The notes: generated by a model not told the origin, from the letters alone. Positions 48,900 to 62,829 are shown, counted from the first letter of the stretch. The stretch: DNA of 64,000 nt from Amblyornis subalaris (GCA_018881555.1 JACAXG010000024.1:7558298-7622297); one strand, 5' to 3'. A program made the numbers and translations.

Positions 48900-51800
48900 A
48901 CACTTGGAGCAACATTAATAATGGGACTTGTCCAAATGTCCCTGCACGCTAAGTGCCTAAATCAAGCTTTGTGCGTGAGTGCATTTCGGGAATCTACATC
49001 AATGAAATCAGACCAAGAAAGACTGACCACAATAATCACACATATAAAACCCAGCTTTTCTGTCTCTTTCATACCTGCCAACACACCCTGGGCAATGAGA
49101 AATAGCAAAAAACCCCAACTTCTCCAGNAAGTAGGACTGGTTTATTTTCAATTGCTAATCTTGGCTGTGTTTGCAGTGAGGCAGGTGCCGGTCAATGCCC
49201 ATGAAACCGAGCGTTTAGGAAAGAGTGAAGAGTTCCCTTCTCATATAATCCAGGAAAGCAGAAGTTTGGGGGAATGCAAAGGGTGCTCTTGATGTCCTGA
49301 GCCCTCAAATGGCACCATGTTGCATTTTTATCTTCCAGGAAGGAATGGCCTCACTGACTGTTGTGAGAGGAATAAGGCTTTCTCTTGAAGGGAGTCGCTG
49401 AAGTCCTCTATGACCTTCTCTTGTAGTCCTGCTAATTGTCTCAGTTAGATTCTTGATCATTCAAGTCACATTTTAAGTCCATCGCCCAACAGGGAAGTTA
49501 AAGAAATAGCTTTGATACAACAGATGGGCATCTCGGCACGTGTGGAGAAGGCAATAAAGCCCGTTAGCAGATCAGGGATGGATGCGACTTGTTGCTTTTC
49601 TCCACCATGAGACTTCTTGGTGGGATCATGCAGTGGCTGTTCCTCCAGTGCGCTCCTGCAAGGATATTCCTCGAGGTTCTTCCTCTCCTGTGTTCAGGAC
49701 CATGTGCAACCCTGGATGTACACTTTGGCTAAGCAAACACATACACACACAGAAAATGAGCTTCCACCTGCATTGGGCCCCGTGGAATTTTCCAGGAAAC
49801 CTGGCCAGAGTTTTGTATTTCTAATAAAACCAAAACAGTTTTTAAATCCAGCTTCAAGCTTCATTGCAAATATTTCTCACAGCCCTCTGTAGCAGGAATA
49901 ATTACTGTCCTTATTTATCGGGTAGATTATACAAATCCCCTAGTAAGTAAATTGTAGGATTAAGGTTAATGTGCTAGATTAAACTGACAGATTTATTTAC
50001 TTCCTCCGAGAAGGAAAGACGAAAGGATGATGACCTATCATGTGTATTAATTCAACATTTAACCCTGCCTCAGCTCCAGTGATTATCTCTGCAAGTGCCA
50101 AGTCTCAGCCTAGTGATTCGAGTGCCATACTGAGTACACAGGAGTTCCGTTGTCTCCAGTATTTTATCTGTTCAGCTCCTGGTTTTTCAGGTGGCAATGT
50201 GCTGTACTTTTGCCATGCCTTCCTCTGGAGTTTCAGAGGGCTCACAAGGAACTGCACCTGCATTCACCCTCCAGAAAGCATTACTTATCCACACGTCACA
50301 AGTATTCACACTGATGCACAGATTAATGCCAATCTTTTCTATGACTTGTCTGGATGAAGTGCATGATTCGGAGTCACTGGGTTCTTTGGGACTTTCCCAG
50401 CTGTAAAAAGCCAATTCCAGGCTATGGAAATGTCCCAGAGTGTACATACTTCAGAGCAAGGCAACCAGCTGGGTTTCCTGCTGCTTTCTGACACTGACAC
50501 TGGTATTGTGGTCAAGTTGCCTGAGGGCTGATGCTGCACTTGAGGACAGGAATGAAAAGACAAACATGGATCTTCCCTTCTGTTAGGTCTTACCCATCAG
50601 TGCCTGTAGTCTGAACAGGGGCCAGGCTGCTTTGCTTTTCAAGCGAGTGTTTCTCCTCTGCTGTCCTACATCTCACTCTCCATCAGAAAAGCAGGTTGCA
50701 TCCAACAGCACTGCCTGAGCACGTGTATCATCCTCTGGGCACTTACTGCATGATCTGCCCCAGCAGATAATCTCCTGCAAATTAATGTAGGGTATTTTAT
50801 GGGACTACTAAACTGGAGATTTGTGGCAGCATGTTGTGTGTCTGTCGGTGCACCACCTAACCAGCCAGTGAACGGAGGAGAGAGAAACGAATACCAGATG
50901 GAGAAGCAATTTTTCTACAATCACAAACAAGGGATGTGGGAGAAGCAGGACTCTGGTCTCCAGAAAACTTACCTCCAATACCTAAATTTCATCTTAGTAT
51001 TGTGAGCTCCTCAACAGTGAGATGGGGTAATGTACCAAAATAGACAACACTGTCTGACACAGACATATCTTTCCTCACTCCAACACTAGTGTCATACCTT
51101 CCCCACTATGGTAACCCTCCCAGAGGAACTTGGAAAAGTTATCTAGGTGCAAAAGCCACTTATGTTTGCACAGCAGGCTGGGAGCAGGGCTGGGATTTAC
51201 CTCAAACCCAGTGACATTGCCATCTGTCTGTTCTCTCCCCCTTCAAGTAAAAATTTTGTCCCCATACATGTGCTGGCCTCAATAGGTTTCTATATTTATC
51301 TGTCCTTATTTTAGNAGGTCTGCAGAATAAATGTATAGATTACAGATGTGGTACTTCTCATCTTAGCTAAGGTTTCCAATAGGGATAGTTGTTCTGGGAC
51401 AGAATCCCAGCCGAGAGTCATTTGCTGCTTGCCTGCCAAAGGGGACTGCGAGCATTGCCANTGCTCTGCTTGACTTAGCTTGAACAGTTCACAGCCTCTG
51501 AGGAAGGGGAGGAAAATTCCATCACGAAATAGCTGATTTAAAGTGCTGTATCCCACAGCGACAGGAGAGCGTTTGCTAATACTAACGCAGTTTTCAGAGA
51601 GACTTTTAGTTCGACTTTCAGAATGTGTTCCTGCTTGGGAGAGGGCCAGGATTAAAACCCTCCATCGGTTCAAAACTTCAGTGAGTTTTTGAAAGAAAAC
51701 CTATTCTGCTTTCACAGCTGACACCAGTTTTGTAAAATGTGNCTTGTTACAAGGAGGAAGATGAGGAGGAGGAGGAAGAGATTCTAGTGACATATCCACC

Positions 51801-54800
51801 TCCTCTTCTCTATGTATAGAGAGTGTACAGGCCTGTCCCTCAGTCAGCAGTGGGATTTTGCTTGTTTCAGAAAAAGATAGACAAGAGCAATACAGGAAGT
51901 GAGNCTGCAAAATGTAAAATTTATTCAGAAATTTACTTTTAAGGATAATTTGCATTGCATAATATCTGGTGTATGTTCAAAACTCCCTTCCATTTACATG
52001 CAATTTTTGCAGATAATATGATATCTAGAGGTGCTCCAGAAGAAAAAAAGCAAAACCAAAGAACCAGAATGACAGGATCTCCTAGAGAACCTGGTAAAGA
52101 CCATTTTTACGGGCCAATATAAACTTCTTTCCATCAAAAGACGCTAAAAAAGGAAATAATTCTGTCCAGAGAGTTGGATCCTATACAGGATTGTCTTAGT
52201 TTGCAAGGGTTAAATAGTCACAGCATTTTGATGTGTTACATCTGATAACTCCCAGTAGAGATAAACATATTTAGTGCTTGAAATGTAAGTTAACACTGGA
52301 CATACTAATCATATGACAGGAAATTTATCAGAAAGAACATTAAAGACTATTATTAGCCCCAGCTGCAAATATCTCTCAGGAAGGAATGGCTGTGTTTGAG
52401 TCAATTGCCTTCAGAATGGTAGACCTTACTATAAAGCCTTCTCAGTGGATGTCTTTCCACTGATTTCAGCAGCCTTTGGGTCAAGCCTTCTTTCACTAGA
52501 AAGATATTTAATTTACTACTGAGAGGAAGGACTGAAAACCAGACACCAACATTTCCTTTGCCTCCTCATCCAGCAAGGCTACTTGGTGTAATCAGCAATC
52601 AAGATTTAGAACATCATAACCAGTGTAAACTGGCTATCAGCTGCAGGGAAAGATCTGTGGTAAAAGCTCAAACTAAGTGGGTCAGGTGGAGAACAGGAGC
52701 TTATTCCAGAACCCACTGAAACCAGATGAAAAATTTCTACATACTTTTAACTAGCACTGGTGTAGCTGTTCCTTCTCTATTAAAGGCAGCACAGATTTTG
52801 CTCCTGACTTCAGTGAGGGAAGAACTACAGCTGTGTGCCTTGATGTAATTATACAGGTAGGCATTCCAAAAGAACTCAAGGATCNGTTGGCTACAGGAAC
52901 TGTACCTGGTTTTGAAAGGGCAACCCTGTGTGGAGAAGGATTTAGTATTACAGGTTTTTTGATACAAAAATCCCAAGTGTATGCCCAGTTTAACACTCTA
53001 GCTTTCCTATGATTAAGTTGGATTAATGTCAATGAAGATGAATCTATTCTTTCCTAGTGAAAAGCTAGTAGATATGAGAAATATGATGTGTGATAGAAAC
53101 AATGTGGAAGGGCCACATTGAAGGGCCACACTTTTTTTTCTCTTTTTTACTAACTAAATGGGGCCAAGTCAGCTATCACATTAGTCAGCTCACCTCTATA
53201 TTGCATCCTTCCATAGTATGACTCAAGCAAGTAGATTTAAATTTCCCAGTACAGGAAAAGGGGAAAAGTAGGAAAACCAAATGATAGACCAGGTCCAAGT
53301 GGCCTATCAATTTGTACTCAAGCACATGGCTGCACCAAAACCAGAGAATCACGGTGCCAAGAGTCATCAGCAACCTGCCACCTGGCAGCAACCTGCCACC
53401 ATTTCTCACAGGAGAGGAAATCCATGATCAAAAGCTGTAGAATTCATCCCACTCAGCCCTGTCACCTCCAGGGCCCCGGCACAGCTGGGTCACACATCTC
53501 TTCAGGAAACTGGGAGGTCAGAAGCTGGGAAGAGGAGGCAAATCTGTCCATATTGAANGGAAAACCCAAAAAAGAATGGCCTGTACAAAACTGTTTAAAT
53601 AAGTAGGAAAGAAAAGNCAGCCAGATGGCTTATGAGATGGATGGTATTTTAACTTTAGACTCATCTCTCATATTTAGCCCATTCTGTTGGTGTTTAAAAC
53701 TTGTTGCCAGGGTTTATCTTTTACATTTAGGCTACTTCTTAATAACTATATAGCCACTCCAGAGGAACATTGCTGCCTTTCATCGGTACTACTGTCTCAA
53801 AATGGGAATAGTGGCAACTATTTTCAGAAGACACCAGGCTGATTAGGATACACTGAGTAGTCCAGAAGCTCCCACNAATTCCATAGATAATGACTTGTGC
53901 CAGGTAAGGGGAAGAATTTATCCCTTGCTGTTGTTGATAACAGACTGAGTAACTCACAGGTCGGGTCTCTCATTCACAACAGGATCAGAGAATGAATCTG
54001 GAAGGGAGGATGAGAAGGGTGCCTTCCGTTGCCAGTGAGTAACACAAACGGACACATCTAATTGGCATATCATCACTCTACAGTGCTTTCTAGGTCTGGT
54101 GTCACATCCTNTGACAGTTTTAGGCTGATGCTTCGTGTTCTTGTAAAACGTCAGGCTACATCAGATCAGTAATCTCATGTGAAATAGTATCAGACAATAC
54201 CACTGAATGAATACGGAAGTATTTTTAGTTGTTCTTTTTCCCTGGGAACTCCACCTGGCTCTTAGCTTTCTGAAAAATATACTATGTGGAGACATTGTAA
54301 GGTGGAAAGGAGAGTAACAACAACAATTATGCAAAAAGGTTCAGAAACATCAATGACTTGTGAAAATATATACTTAGGGATTTGCAGACCACCCAGGAAA
54401 TTCTGCATGTTGAATCACCACGCTACTCAAGACGTGTATTTTAATTGCTGGCTGAAGTTCATAGGTGTAAGACAAACTGTTGAAAGAGCAGCTGCAGTAG
54501 TGTTATCACAATGATATGCAAGCCACAAATCCTGTTGTTGAAATAGGTTATCCATAAACTGCTTCTATGATAATCTCTGTCTATGAAGCTAACTGGGTTT
54601 TGGGGGGGGGAAAAAGGAACATCTGATGTTCTGTTTTACCTTCTCAGCATTAACTCACATTCCATGAGATATTTATTATACTTGTGGTTTTACCATTTTA
54701 AATCTGCACATATTTCCTGTTCATTTATAGCCATTCTTTAGGGATGATGCTGTATAACAGCCGTCACCTCACTGATATTGCCACAGCCCAAGCATGCAGT

Positions 54801-54850
54801 CATCTTTCAGGGGGAGCCTCAGTGAATCAGAGGATCTGACCTGTTCCACA
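48900..54850. other. Non-coding DNA, small duplications only
   Basis: No gene is supported. The plus strand at 51,751-51,781 is a pure-purine-like GAGGA tract. At 53,107-53,130 the words GAAGGGCCACA occur twice, and at about 53,370-53,400 GCAACCTGCCACC occurs twice. A G9 run lies near 54,602. Confidence 0.4.
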
Positions 54851-54861
54851 GANAGTAACTC

Positions 54862-55042
54862 AGGTTGGAAGGAACCTCAGCCCAATCTCCTGCTCAGTGT
54901 GAGGACAACTGCGTGGTCAGACCAGCTTGCTCAAGGCTTCACCAAGCTGGGTCTTGAAAGCTGCTGAGCATGGAGGCTGCACAGCCTCTCAGTCCAGCCT
55001 CTTCCATTGCCTTCTGGTAAAGAAGTGGGGGTTTTATCTCTC
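54862..55042 (-). mobile_element. CR1 LINE fragment, old
   Basis: The plus strand reads CAGGTTGGAAGGAACCTCAG, CCCAATCTCCTGCTCAG, GGTCTTGAAAGCTGCTGAGC, TGGAGGCTGCACAGCCTCTC and then a GTAAAGAAGTGGGGGTTTT block. This is the CR1 3' region in reverse complement (the …ACCTCTGGAG…GGAGACTCCACAGCCTC…TAAAGAAGTTTTTCC… order). It is shortened by internal deletions and quite diverged. Confidence 0.8.
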
Positions 55043-55049
55043 CAGAAAG

Positions 55050-58000
55050 GCCACCAGCAGTGAAGCAATGGCTAAGGCCTGTAGGTGAGACCATGGCCTT
55101 GGCATGTTTAAGAACCAAGGGGCCATGGAAATTGGTTCCTACATACAGATGAATAAATTCAGTGCCTGAGCTGTTGGTATGTCCTGGGACAGGACTGACT
55201 GTGCCATGACCACATTCACTGACACTACTTGGCCTGGGCCAACTAAAACTCTTCCAAATATATCCTGGTCACAATTTGGCAACTCAAACATCTGATAATT
55301 TGCATGCAAACTCCCTGATTTACGGACCCAGAGTTTACTAACATAAATGGAGGCTGTTCCAGGCCAACTGTGCCCTGAGCCTAGAACGCTCCCAAGCACC
55401 TTCATCAGCTGCTACATATGAAGCCACTGCAAGTTTTTTTCCCAATTCAACTGGTTCACATGTGACTCTGAGCTGATCAATATGTGCTTTCTCCACCTGT
55501 GAAGATTTAAAAACTAAGAATTAGTTGCATAATGTATCACTTCTTTTTTTTTGAGGCCTCATATTAATCTAACCAAACAACTTCTTCTCCTGTGTGCATT
55601 TATGAAGGTGAAAGCTACTCTGTACATAATTTTCCAAGGAAGGTTGTACAACAGCTGGTGTGATACAGCTTTGTCACTAGCATGGGTAAGCACCATCATG
55701 TAGCATTTCTTTCCTTATCTGAACAGTNTCATTAAACTGATGATACCCAGGTCCATTCAGAGAGTTAAATTCCTCCCTCATGTATGAACAGGATGTTCTC
55801 ACAGTGCTAGAAAGTGTGAAAAAATATGATTACAGAACTGGCTGCTAAGATAGAGAAAAGTGACTTTCTTCAGTCAGATTTTTCAGAGGCACAGGAGACA
55901 CCTGTCTCCCATTAAGGATCAATGTCAATTAGCCAACCATCCCCATGCGGTGCCCTGCAAGCTCTGCAAAGGGGGATTCCGCATCCCTGTGAAGATAAAG
56001 CTCCATGAGGATGTGTCTAATGCAGGCCTCAGCAGGTTGCCCGCCTCATGTTTACAGACTCAATGGTTCCTGCAGCTGACCAGGACACAGCCATACACCC
56101 AAATGTCACCATCATGATGAAGACATCCCAAGTGTCTTCATCAGGTGAGTGCTCCTCCCCATGAGGTAACAGAGCAGGGAACAGTCTGGAGCTACCTTTA
56201 GGAATAATTGAAGCATAATATCCAAGCTGGTGAGAGAAAGCCACAGTGAGATCAAAGTTTTTGTATTGCATTAGTTGTGTTGATACCTAAACAATTCCAC
56301 AGATGTGCTCAACCATGAAACACATAAACCATGAAACGCACAAACATGCAAGAGGAAAGACATTTTGTCAGTAGACTTTATGTAAATGGAAGCATGAAAA
56401 CATCAGTAATGGGATAAAGCTTAAATGAAAACATTGTCAGCTTTTCGTGNACAAAACAGCCAGTTTACTGTAATACAAGACTTTTGTATTAAATTAGTTT
56501 TTAATTATGCCAATGAATTTTCTTTTTTTGATAGGACTGGTGAAATCTTTTCTGTATCACNACATGAGGAAGAGGAGAGAATTCCTAGCTTTCAGTCGTA
56601 ACTTGGTGTGCCTCCCACCCGGAGCTGTGCAGTGAAATTGTGGGGTACAGAGATCCTCCCACTGCCTTGCCCAGGGGAGGACTACTGTGGGCAGCAGCAA
56701 AATCCAGCTACACCCACGGACACACTGCATCCTGCAGGAACAGGCCATTTGGTCCTGCTTGGTTTCCTTCTCACTATTCCCCCTNTCTGTGAGCTTGCCC
56801 TACCAAAGCAATCAAGGTCACAATAAATAAACCCATCATGGCACTTCAGTACTGGGTAGATATGCCATAGGCCTACAAATTGGCCGAGGCTGTTATCAGA
56901 CAAACACAGATCTCCTAAGTACATAACGCTTCCTTCTGTCTGCCTTCAACGACTCNTCCAAATCTCTGCCTGCCTTGCCAGTTTACAGTGACACTGATTA
57001 CGTTAATGAAACTTGAGAGGGCTTCATCAATTCAGGAACAACTAGGGAACAGCAACTCACTACAAAGACATTTTCCATCTTTTTTTTTTTTTTTCTTTTT
57101 GCATCAGATCAGTCAGGTTTTCATTATGGTGCCTGTTTCCATGGCAGAAAGCTCAGACTGGGAAATGTCTGTCTTCCAGGTTTTTAATCAGTCTCCTTGT
57201 GATCTCAGATGTGCCAGGACAGATGATTTTGCAACCTTCATGATGGACAACCTTCACGAGGGAGGACTGAGACTTCAGTTCAGCCTTGTCAGAAAAGTTT
57301 CTGAGGCTGAACAAGATACTGATTTTATACTAAGATAAATGGTTCTGTACAAAGACAGCAGCAGTTTCATCCCTCGTCAGCAAACTAAGTATTCCTCGGG
57401 GTCTATGACTCTCAAGTTGCAGCTCTCCCTCAGAGAGAGACTGCAGGATGAAGCANAGAAGGCGAGCTGATCTACTGAACACAGGACAAAAAAAGACTCT
57501 CTCTCTACATAAATAACGGTGCAGCTTTTGGGTCAGTGATGCAAAAGCCCAGAAGAGAAGCAGGACACTGAACACCTCATTAATGGGGCCAAAAGGAAGT
57601 TTCAGCTTTGTTAACTGTAGATGTTCCCACACCCTTAATATAACAGCTAGTTGTAAACAGAATATCCGATCACACACACCCCAGAAAGGTGTTGCCTATC
57701 CTGAGTTTTATTTGTATTTCTATCAGCTGTACATACTTTTTGCTGGAGTTTCAAAAGATTTATACTTCTGGCTGCACAAAGCACACTGACTTCACTTTGC
57801 ATTGGCAAAACCAAAGAGAAAAAAACAAGGCCAGGAAAGAGCATCTAATTCTACTCTTCAAGTTTTGTCATGACGCCATTTAAAATAACGTCTGTGAGTT
57901 TTTACATTTGTATATATGTATATCCGTTTGTTTACTTGCAAATAGAAAAACATGAGACAGAAGTGTCTTTGTCCTTGCATCAACTACAAAGGGAGTTTAG

Positions 58001-59540
58001 ATGGTGAGATCATCTGTCAACATCTCTCCCAGAAATGTTTAAATATGGACAGACGAGAGTGTCATTGATTATCTGGTTCCTTTATTCTGTAGGTTGGAGA
58101 GTGGATGAATAGTGGTTTACCAGGAGCAGCAGGAGCCCGGCAGTGAGCTGTCAGTCGCACCCAGCCAGTGCAGAGTTGGAAAACTCCCCTCATGCTTACT
58201 CGGCAAGTAGCAGAGAAGACAGAGGTTGGTTTTGCTGGATGCAGTATCCTTTCCTTTCTATCCTGAACTGCATGTTCTTTGTGTGCATTGAGTTCTCCGG
58301 ATTTTTTAACTCTGTTATATACATGGTAACTAATTAAAACAAAATAAGCACAAAAAAGAGTGTGCTGTAAAGCTCACAGAGGTCAGTGTGCAGATCTCAG
58401 TGACATAAGAGGGTTCTGGAGCAGGGCCTACGCCTTTAATTCTGTTTGAAGTGAGAATATAAATGTGAAGTGGTTTACAAAAAAAAAACCTTCCTATGCC
58501 AGTGCAAAAAAACTTCCAACATGTGCCAGCTCAGGAAGTTCAGCTCTTTATGGGGCCAAAGAGCAACTTCTATCCCTGACTGAGATAAAACTGAACAGAA
58601 ACTTCTCATGGAAGACTTTCCAACTATTTATTAAAAGCATACAGAACTGATATAATATTATTCAGCTCCAANTAATTGTTTCCCCAGACTTCCACACTTT
58701 GTGGTTCTGCTTTGTTTTTCAGGACTGTGCTTTTCCTTGCTCTTTTCTTACAGTGGCATCTTTTGGAGGTCAGTTTCCTTCCTGCTACAGCACTACACGG
58801 CTGCCCTCAGGAACATNAGATCTCACAAATGCCACTTCAAACTCCACTGGAGAATGACACCAGCCTTCATGGAGTTTACATTCTTTGGAAACATCAAAAG
58901 TGATGTACTGGACAAGTCTATGTAGGAAACTGAGACTAGAGATGAGGTTCATATCTTGCTCATATGAGGTCAGTATTCACTGCTTACAGGGGATTTCTCA
59001 GGATTAGGACTACAAATGGGCTGACAGAATATCTGTGCTGTCTCGGAGTTTTATGGTGGCATTATCCACCCCTAAACCTACAGACCAATATGTGCAAGTC
59101 AGAGTATTCAGACTGCATCTTTGATGGCATCAATTTAAACCTTGTCCATTCTTNGTTTGCCCATCTGGAACAAAACGTCTGAGAACAAAGAAATTTGGAA
59201 TTTAATCTGTAGAGACATTTTAGGTACAGAACCCCTAACTATGAAACAATCCAGTTTTCCTTTTATAAAATATGCTTTCACATACCCTCCACCTTCTTGA
59301 ACTCCATCTATATAATAATTTTTATCACATCAGAAAATACTTTTTAAAATGCTGGTTTTTAAAAAAGCAGTTTCATCTAATACAGTTGTTCTGGCCAAAA
59401 CAGGTAGAGCAATTTTTTCTGTTAGTACTTCCACTGCATTCCCCCTTCTGCCCCCAAAACCCACAGTGGGATCACTGCATGTTTAAATTTGGTGTAGCCT
59501 ATAAAGCACAGATGCAGAAAAAGAAAGGGCACAGAAAAAA
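55050..59540. other. Non-coding DNA, nothing recognised
   Basis: No exon or interspersed repeat is supported. A T15 run lies at 57,080-57,094. Frames up to 116 codons (56,988-57,338 plus; 57,330-57,677 minus) lack any domain or splice context. Confidence 0.4.
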
Positions 59541-59550
59541 AGGAGCAAAG

Positions 59551-59600
59551 AAAGGGAAATCATAAAATCCACTGTTTGAGGAAAGGGAAATCATAAAATC
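59551..59600. repeat. Short direct repeat, 19 bases at 31-base spacing
   Basis: AAAGGGAAATCATAAAATC occurs at 59,551-59,569 and again at 59,582-59,600, in a purine-rich setting. It is a recent local duplication, since the copies are identical. Confidence 0.9.
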
Positions 59601-59609
59601 ATTGGATCT

Positions 59610-62180
59610 GCAGCTGAGATGCAGCAACAGGTTTGCTGCAGCAACCCAAAGCTCCTAGGACACTTGGAGTACCTGAAGGTCTGTGTGGACTGATGATGAC
59701 GACCAGTAATTTTTGTGTTTCTGAAAAGGATACAGCACAGGAACTATGCTTTGCTACCAAGCTGATCGAGGTATTGTTACTTTATTTAAGTATGCTAAAT
59801 AAGAATTTACTAAGTAAGTTATTATTATTAATATTATTAAAAATAAGTATTTCACTATTTCTAGTCCTAAGAACTCACAAAAATCACAGGCTTTTCTGGA
59901 AGGAAAAATAATATTTGAAACTTTGATTATTTAAAAAGAAATTGTTGGGATCTTTTTTTGCTGTCTTTTTTCAGACATTAGATTTAATATTTCCAACTTC
60001 TCTCTACTATNAAGAATGGTTAAGTGATGAAAGCTGCAGTTCTGCCTTCAGAATAAGATTTCTTTAACAGAATATGCAGAAAACCATCAAGGGTAAGACC
60101 ATTAGGACGAAAAACACTTTTGGTTACTCTTTTCAAATATTCACTGCAGAGTTTTCAATTTTTATTCTGTTTTAGCCAACCATATCTAACCTCTAAAGTG
60201 TNCCCCAAATCCATGTCATTGTTTCTTCCTTTCTATATTTTTAACCAGACAGCTGATCTCGCTCTCGTTGGGGTTTACTGAGGAGGGGCAAGTGCCTCTA
60301 GGAAACAGTTGACTTGCAGAGAGTTATATGGGAATCATATAATTACNTGCAAGTAATGTGAGGGGAAGAAAGCACACAAATCTGCTTCTCTGCAGTCATA
60401 ATCTTGTCAAAAGTCAACCAAGGGAACAATTTCAAATTGCCATCTGTCTTTGTCACTATCTCTGGCTCAGANGCAGATCAAAGACTACCTGCTGGGGAGA
60501 ATATACAGCAAAAGGGTTAACCCTATGAATATGATTACTAATAATAAATAATTTATGCTACTATTTCAGCGAACTGAAAGAGGCTAAAACCAGAGCAGCA
60601 TGTTTGGCTGAAGTTGGGTTTGTTCATGAAGTCACAAGGGCTAAAACCCAGAGGAGTTTTAGCTGAGCTATCTCGTGCCAATGGACCACCCCAGTCACCA
60701 AAGNTACAGCAGAGCATCTTCATCTACTGCTGCTTTTAGATGTTAGCATTTTACCAAAAGGGGAGATAATTCTACCTGCTCAGAATAAACAATATTCTGC
60801 TGTGCATGAGGTCACACCCTCATTGGCACAAGCTTGCAATAAATCTTGGGTAATTAACTAAATGACATTTGCTATGTATAAAGGATTTTTAAAAATAAAA
60901 TCCACATTTAGAAAAGTAAATATAATAGGAGGTGCTTAAAGTTAAGCATCCTTTAAGANGGAAATAATCACAGTTTCAGTCTCCTGCCCACAGAATGGGG
61001 GTAACATTACATAGCCATTTTCTAAATTACTACAGGATGTTGAGATGGGAGTCTCTACATTAGGGCATGACAGTGCTATTTTCAATCTCCTTCCATACAA
61101 TATTAAGTGCAATGCTTCCAAAAACCTGCCACATCTACACTGCTGCATAGTCAGGTCTGATTTAAAAAAAAATAAAGGAGAGTGAGTGATCAAGCACACA
61201 TTACAGCTGCNCCACTGGGTCAGTAAGTGAGAAGTTAAAATAAGAAGTTCATTCAATACAATATTGATTCTGGAAACAGATTACAGGAAATCATACCATA
61301 CCACTAACTTAATTTATGAGTATTTATATTGCAGGAATTACACCAATATATCAAACACAATGCCTTCAACCTTAGTTCAAAAGAGAATTTTATCTCTAAG
61401 CTTTAACAGCAGGGCTGAAAATAATTCAGATTATATGGGCAGCATTTTAGCAGCCCATTTTCATCTTCTTTAAAAGCAACATTCTAATGCATGATGGTTA
61501 AGGATCAAGTTGGGATTATGAGGAGAATGTTAAACATATACCAAGTAATACATCTGTTTTGAATAAAAGATGTTGCATAGAGTTCCAGTTCATTTTTTTT
61601 CAACTCTGCTGTACGTGTTGTAGCTGCTAAGTGAAACCATGCATCAGATAAATACATCACTTCAGCAATAGATTGCTAATCAATTGTCTGTCATGTTCTG
61701 AAATATGTGGGTTAAAAATCCTTGGGGGCAAAGGCTTTTCTAGTTTGGAAAAAGTCTGTTTCATGTTCTGTTGTGGTTCATTCTTCCATCTCTGAGTTTC
61801 TAAGAGTTCTGCTGTTTGTCTCCAGGCTGGTGCTAGACCATTCCCTCCATGGCAGGAAAGCAGCAGGCCTTACAGCATGTTCCCTGCCCATTTCCAAACA
61901 CCAGTCTGAGGGAAAGGCATATTTGCTGGCATGTCAGTCTCTGGTAAACAAACAGGTTGCTCCCAACGAGAAAACCACCAATATATTCTGTTTAATTGCT
62001 GTATTTTATGACTTGGATATTGTTTTGAAGCAATTGATTTTTTAGAAGGTTAATTTAGAAGTTTTTATATTTGGATTATTTTAACTTTTTTTATCTTCAA
62101 TTGGAATAGGAAACCTCAAACTTGCCATGGCATACAGTTTGTCAAAATTACTGTGTTTGACCCACTAATGCTTTCATTTC
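59610..62180. other. AT-rich non-coding DNA, nothing recognised
   Basis: No gene, RNA or repeat family was identified. The TTATTATTATTAATATTATT run at about 59,819-59,840 is a simple AT tract. Confidence 0.4.
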
Positions 62181-62187
62181 AGTCATG

Positions 62188-62193
62188 TCAGAC
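62188..62193. repeat. Target-site duplication, left copy
   Basis: TCAGAC directly abuts the terminal TGTTGTAGCC of the LTR. The matching copy is at 62,814-62,819. Confidence 0.6.
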
Positions 62194-62813
62194 TGTTGTA
62201 GCCGGGCTAGACGTTGGGGTGCTGCAGCCTTCTCGAAAGCATCGCGCGTTTGGCGGTGCACAGACACACACACACAAAAGCGTACTTAGCTGGAGGCAAA
62301 GAGTCGGAGGTGTTCTCCTTATGGTGTTCCATGAAATGGGTTTATTGCATGAATAGTTCAGGGAAGGAGAACCCAGAACAATGGAGGGTCCAGGGTTATA
62401 TACCAGGGGCAATAGGGGCGGAGAGGACAACAGGGACCAATGGGTTGAGGGTCAGGGGGGGCAGAGGGAAGGCGGGGTGATACAACTGCAACCAATAGGG
62501 GCAAGNGAGGGGAGGAGCAGGGTACAGGAATAAAGGGGGTGTCGAGTAAGGGAGAACAATCTAGAACAGAACCTTATAAGGGAANAAGGAGTGACAGGCC
62601 CACAGGCCAACCAAGCAGGGGCAGATTAACATAACCTGGCAAGGCCTGATGGGGNGACCTTCTCCTTCACCACAACCCAGGGGGAGATCCCAGACTTCGG
62701 AGCCGTCCATTCACNGGACCTCTATGGCTCCGGGGCCCTCTGGCCCATCGGTCTCACCTGTGGCTGGCCCAAACACAGCAGCCTCTCCTGCTGCAGGCTC
62801 AGCCATTGCCAAA
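62194..62813 (-). mobile_element. Solo LTR of an endogenous retrovirus
   Basis: On the minus strand this 620-base block has LTR order. It has a long GC-rich U3 with two inverted CCAAT boxes (plus-strand CCAAT at 62,437 and 62,492), then a TATATAA box (62,402-62,396). AATAAA follows about 50 bases further on (62,346-62,341), and a short R/U5 region ends in GGCTACAACA. The flanks carry an exact 6-base direct repeat, TCAGAC, at 62,188-62,193 and 62,814-62,819, as expected of a target-site duplication. No gag, pol or env sequence and no second LTR is seen, so this is a recombined solo LTR. The 5' end of the element (TTTGGCAATGG) lacks the usual TG. If the end were at the TG three bases outward, the flanks would share only GAC. 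The family is not named. Confidence 0.75.
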
Positions 62814-62819
62814 TCAGAC
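62814..62819. repeat. Target-site duplication, right copy
   Basis: TCAGAC is identical to the left copy. A six-base duplication is usual for some avian ERV groups. Confidence 0.6.
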
Positions 62820-62829
62820 CTTCACACTT

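Noticed and set aside
62262..62280. CA-rich run as an independent microsatellite
   Set aside because: It lies inside the LTR U5 region and is short, so it is treated as part of that element.
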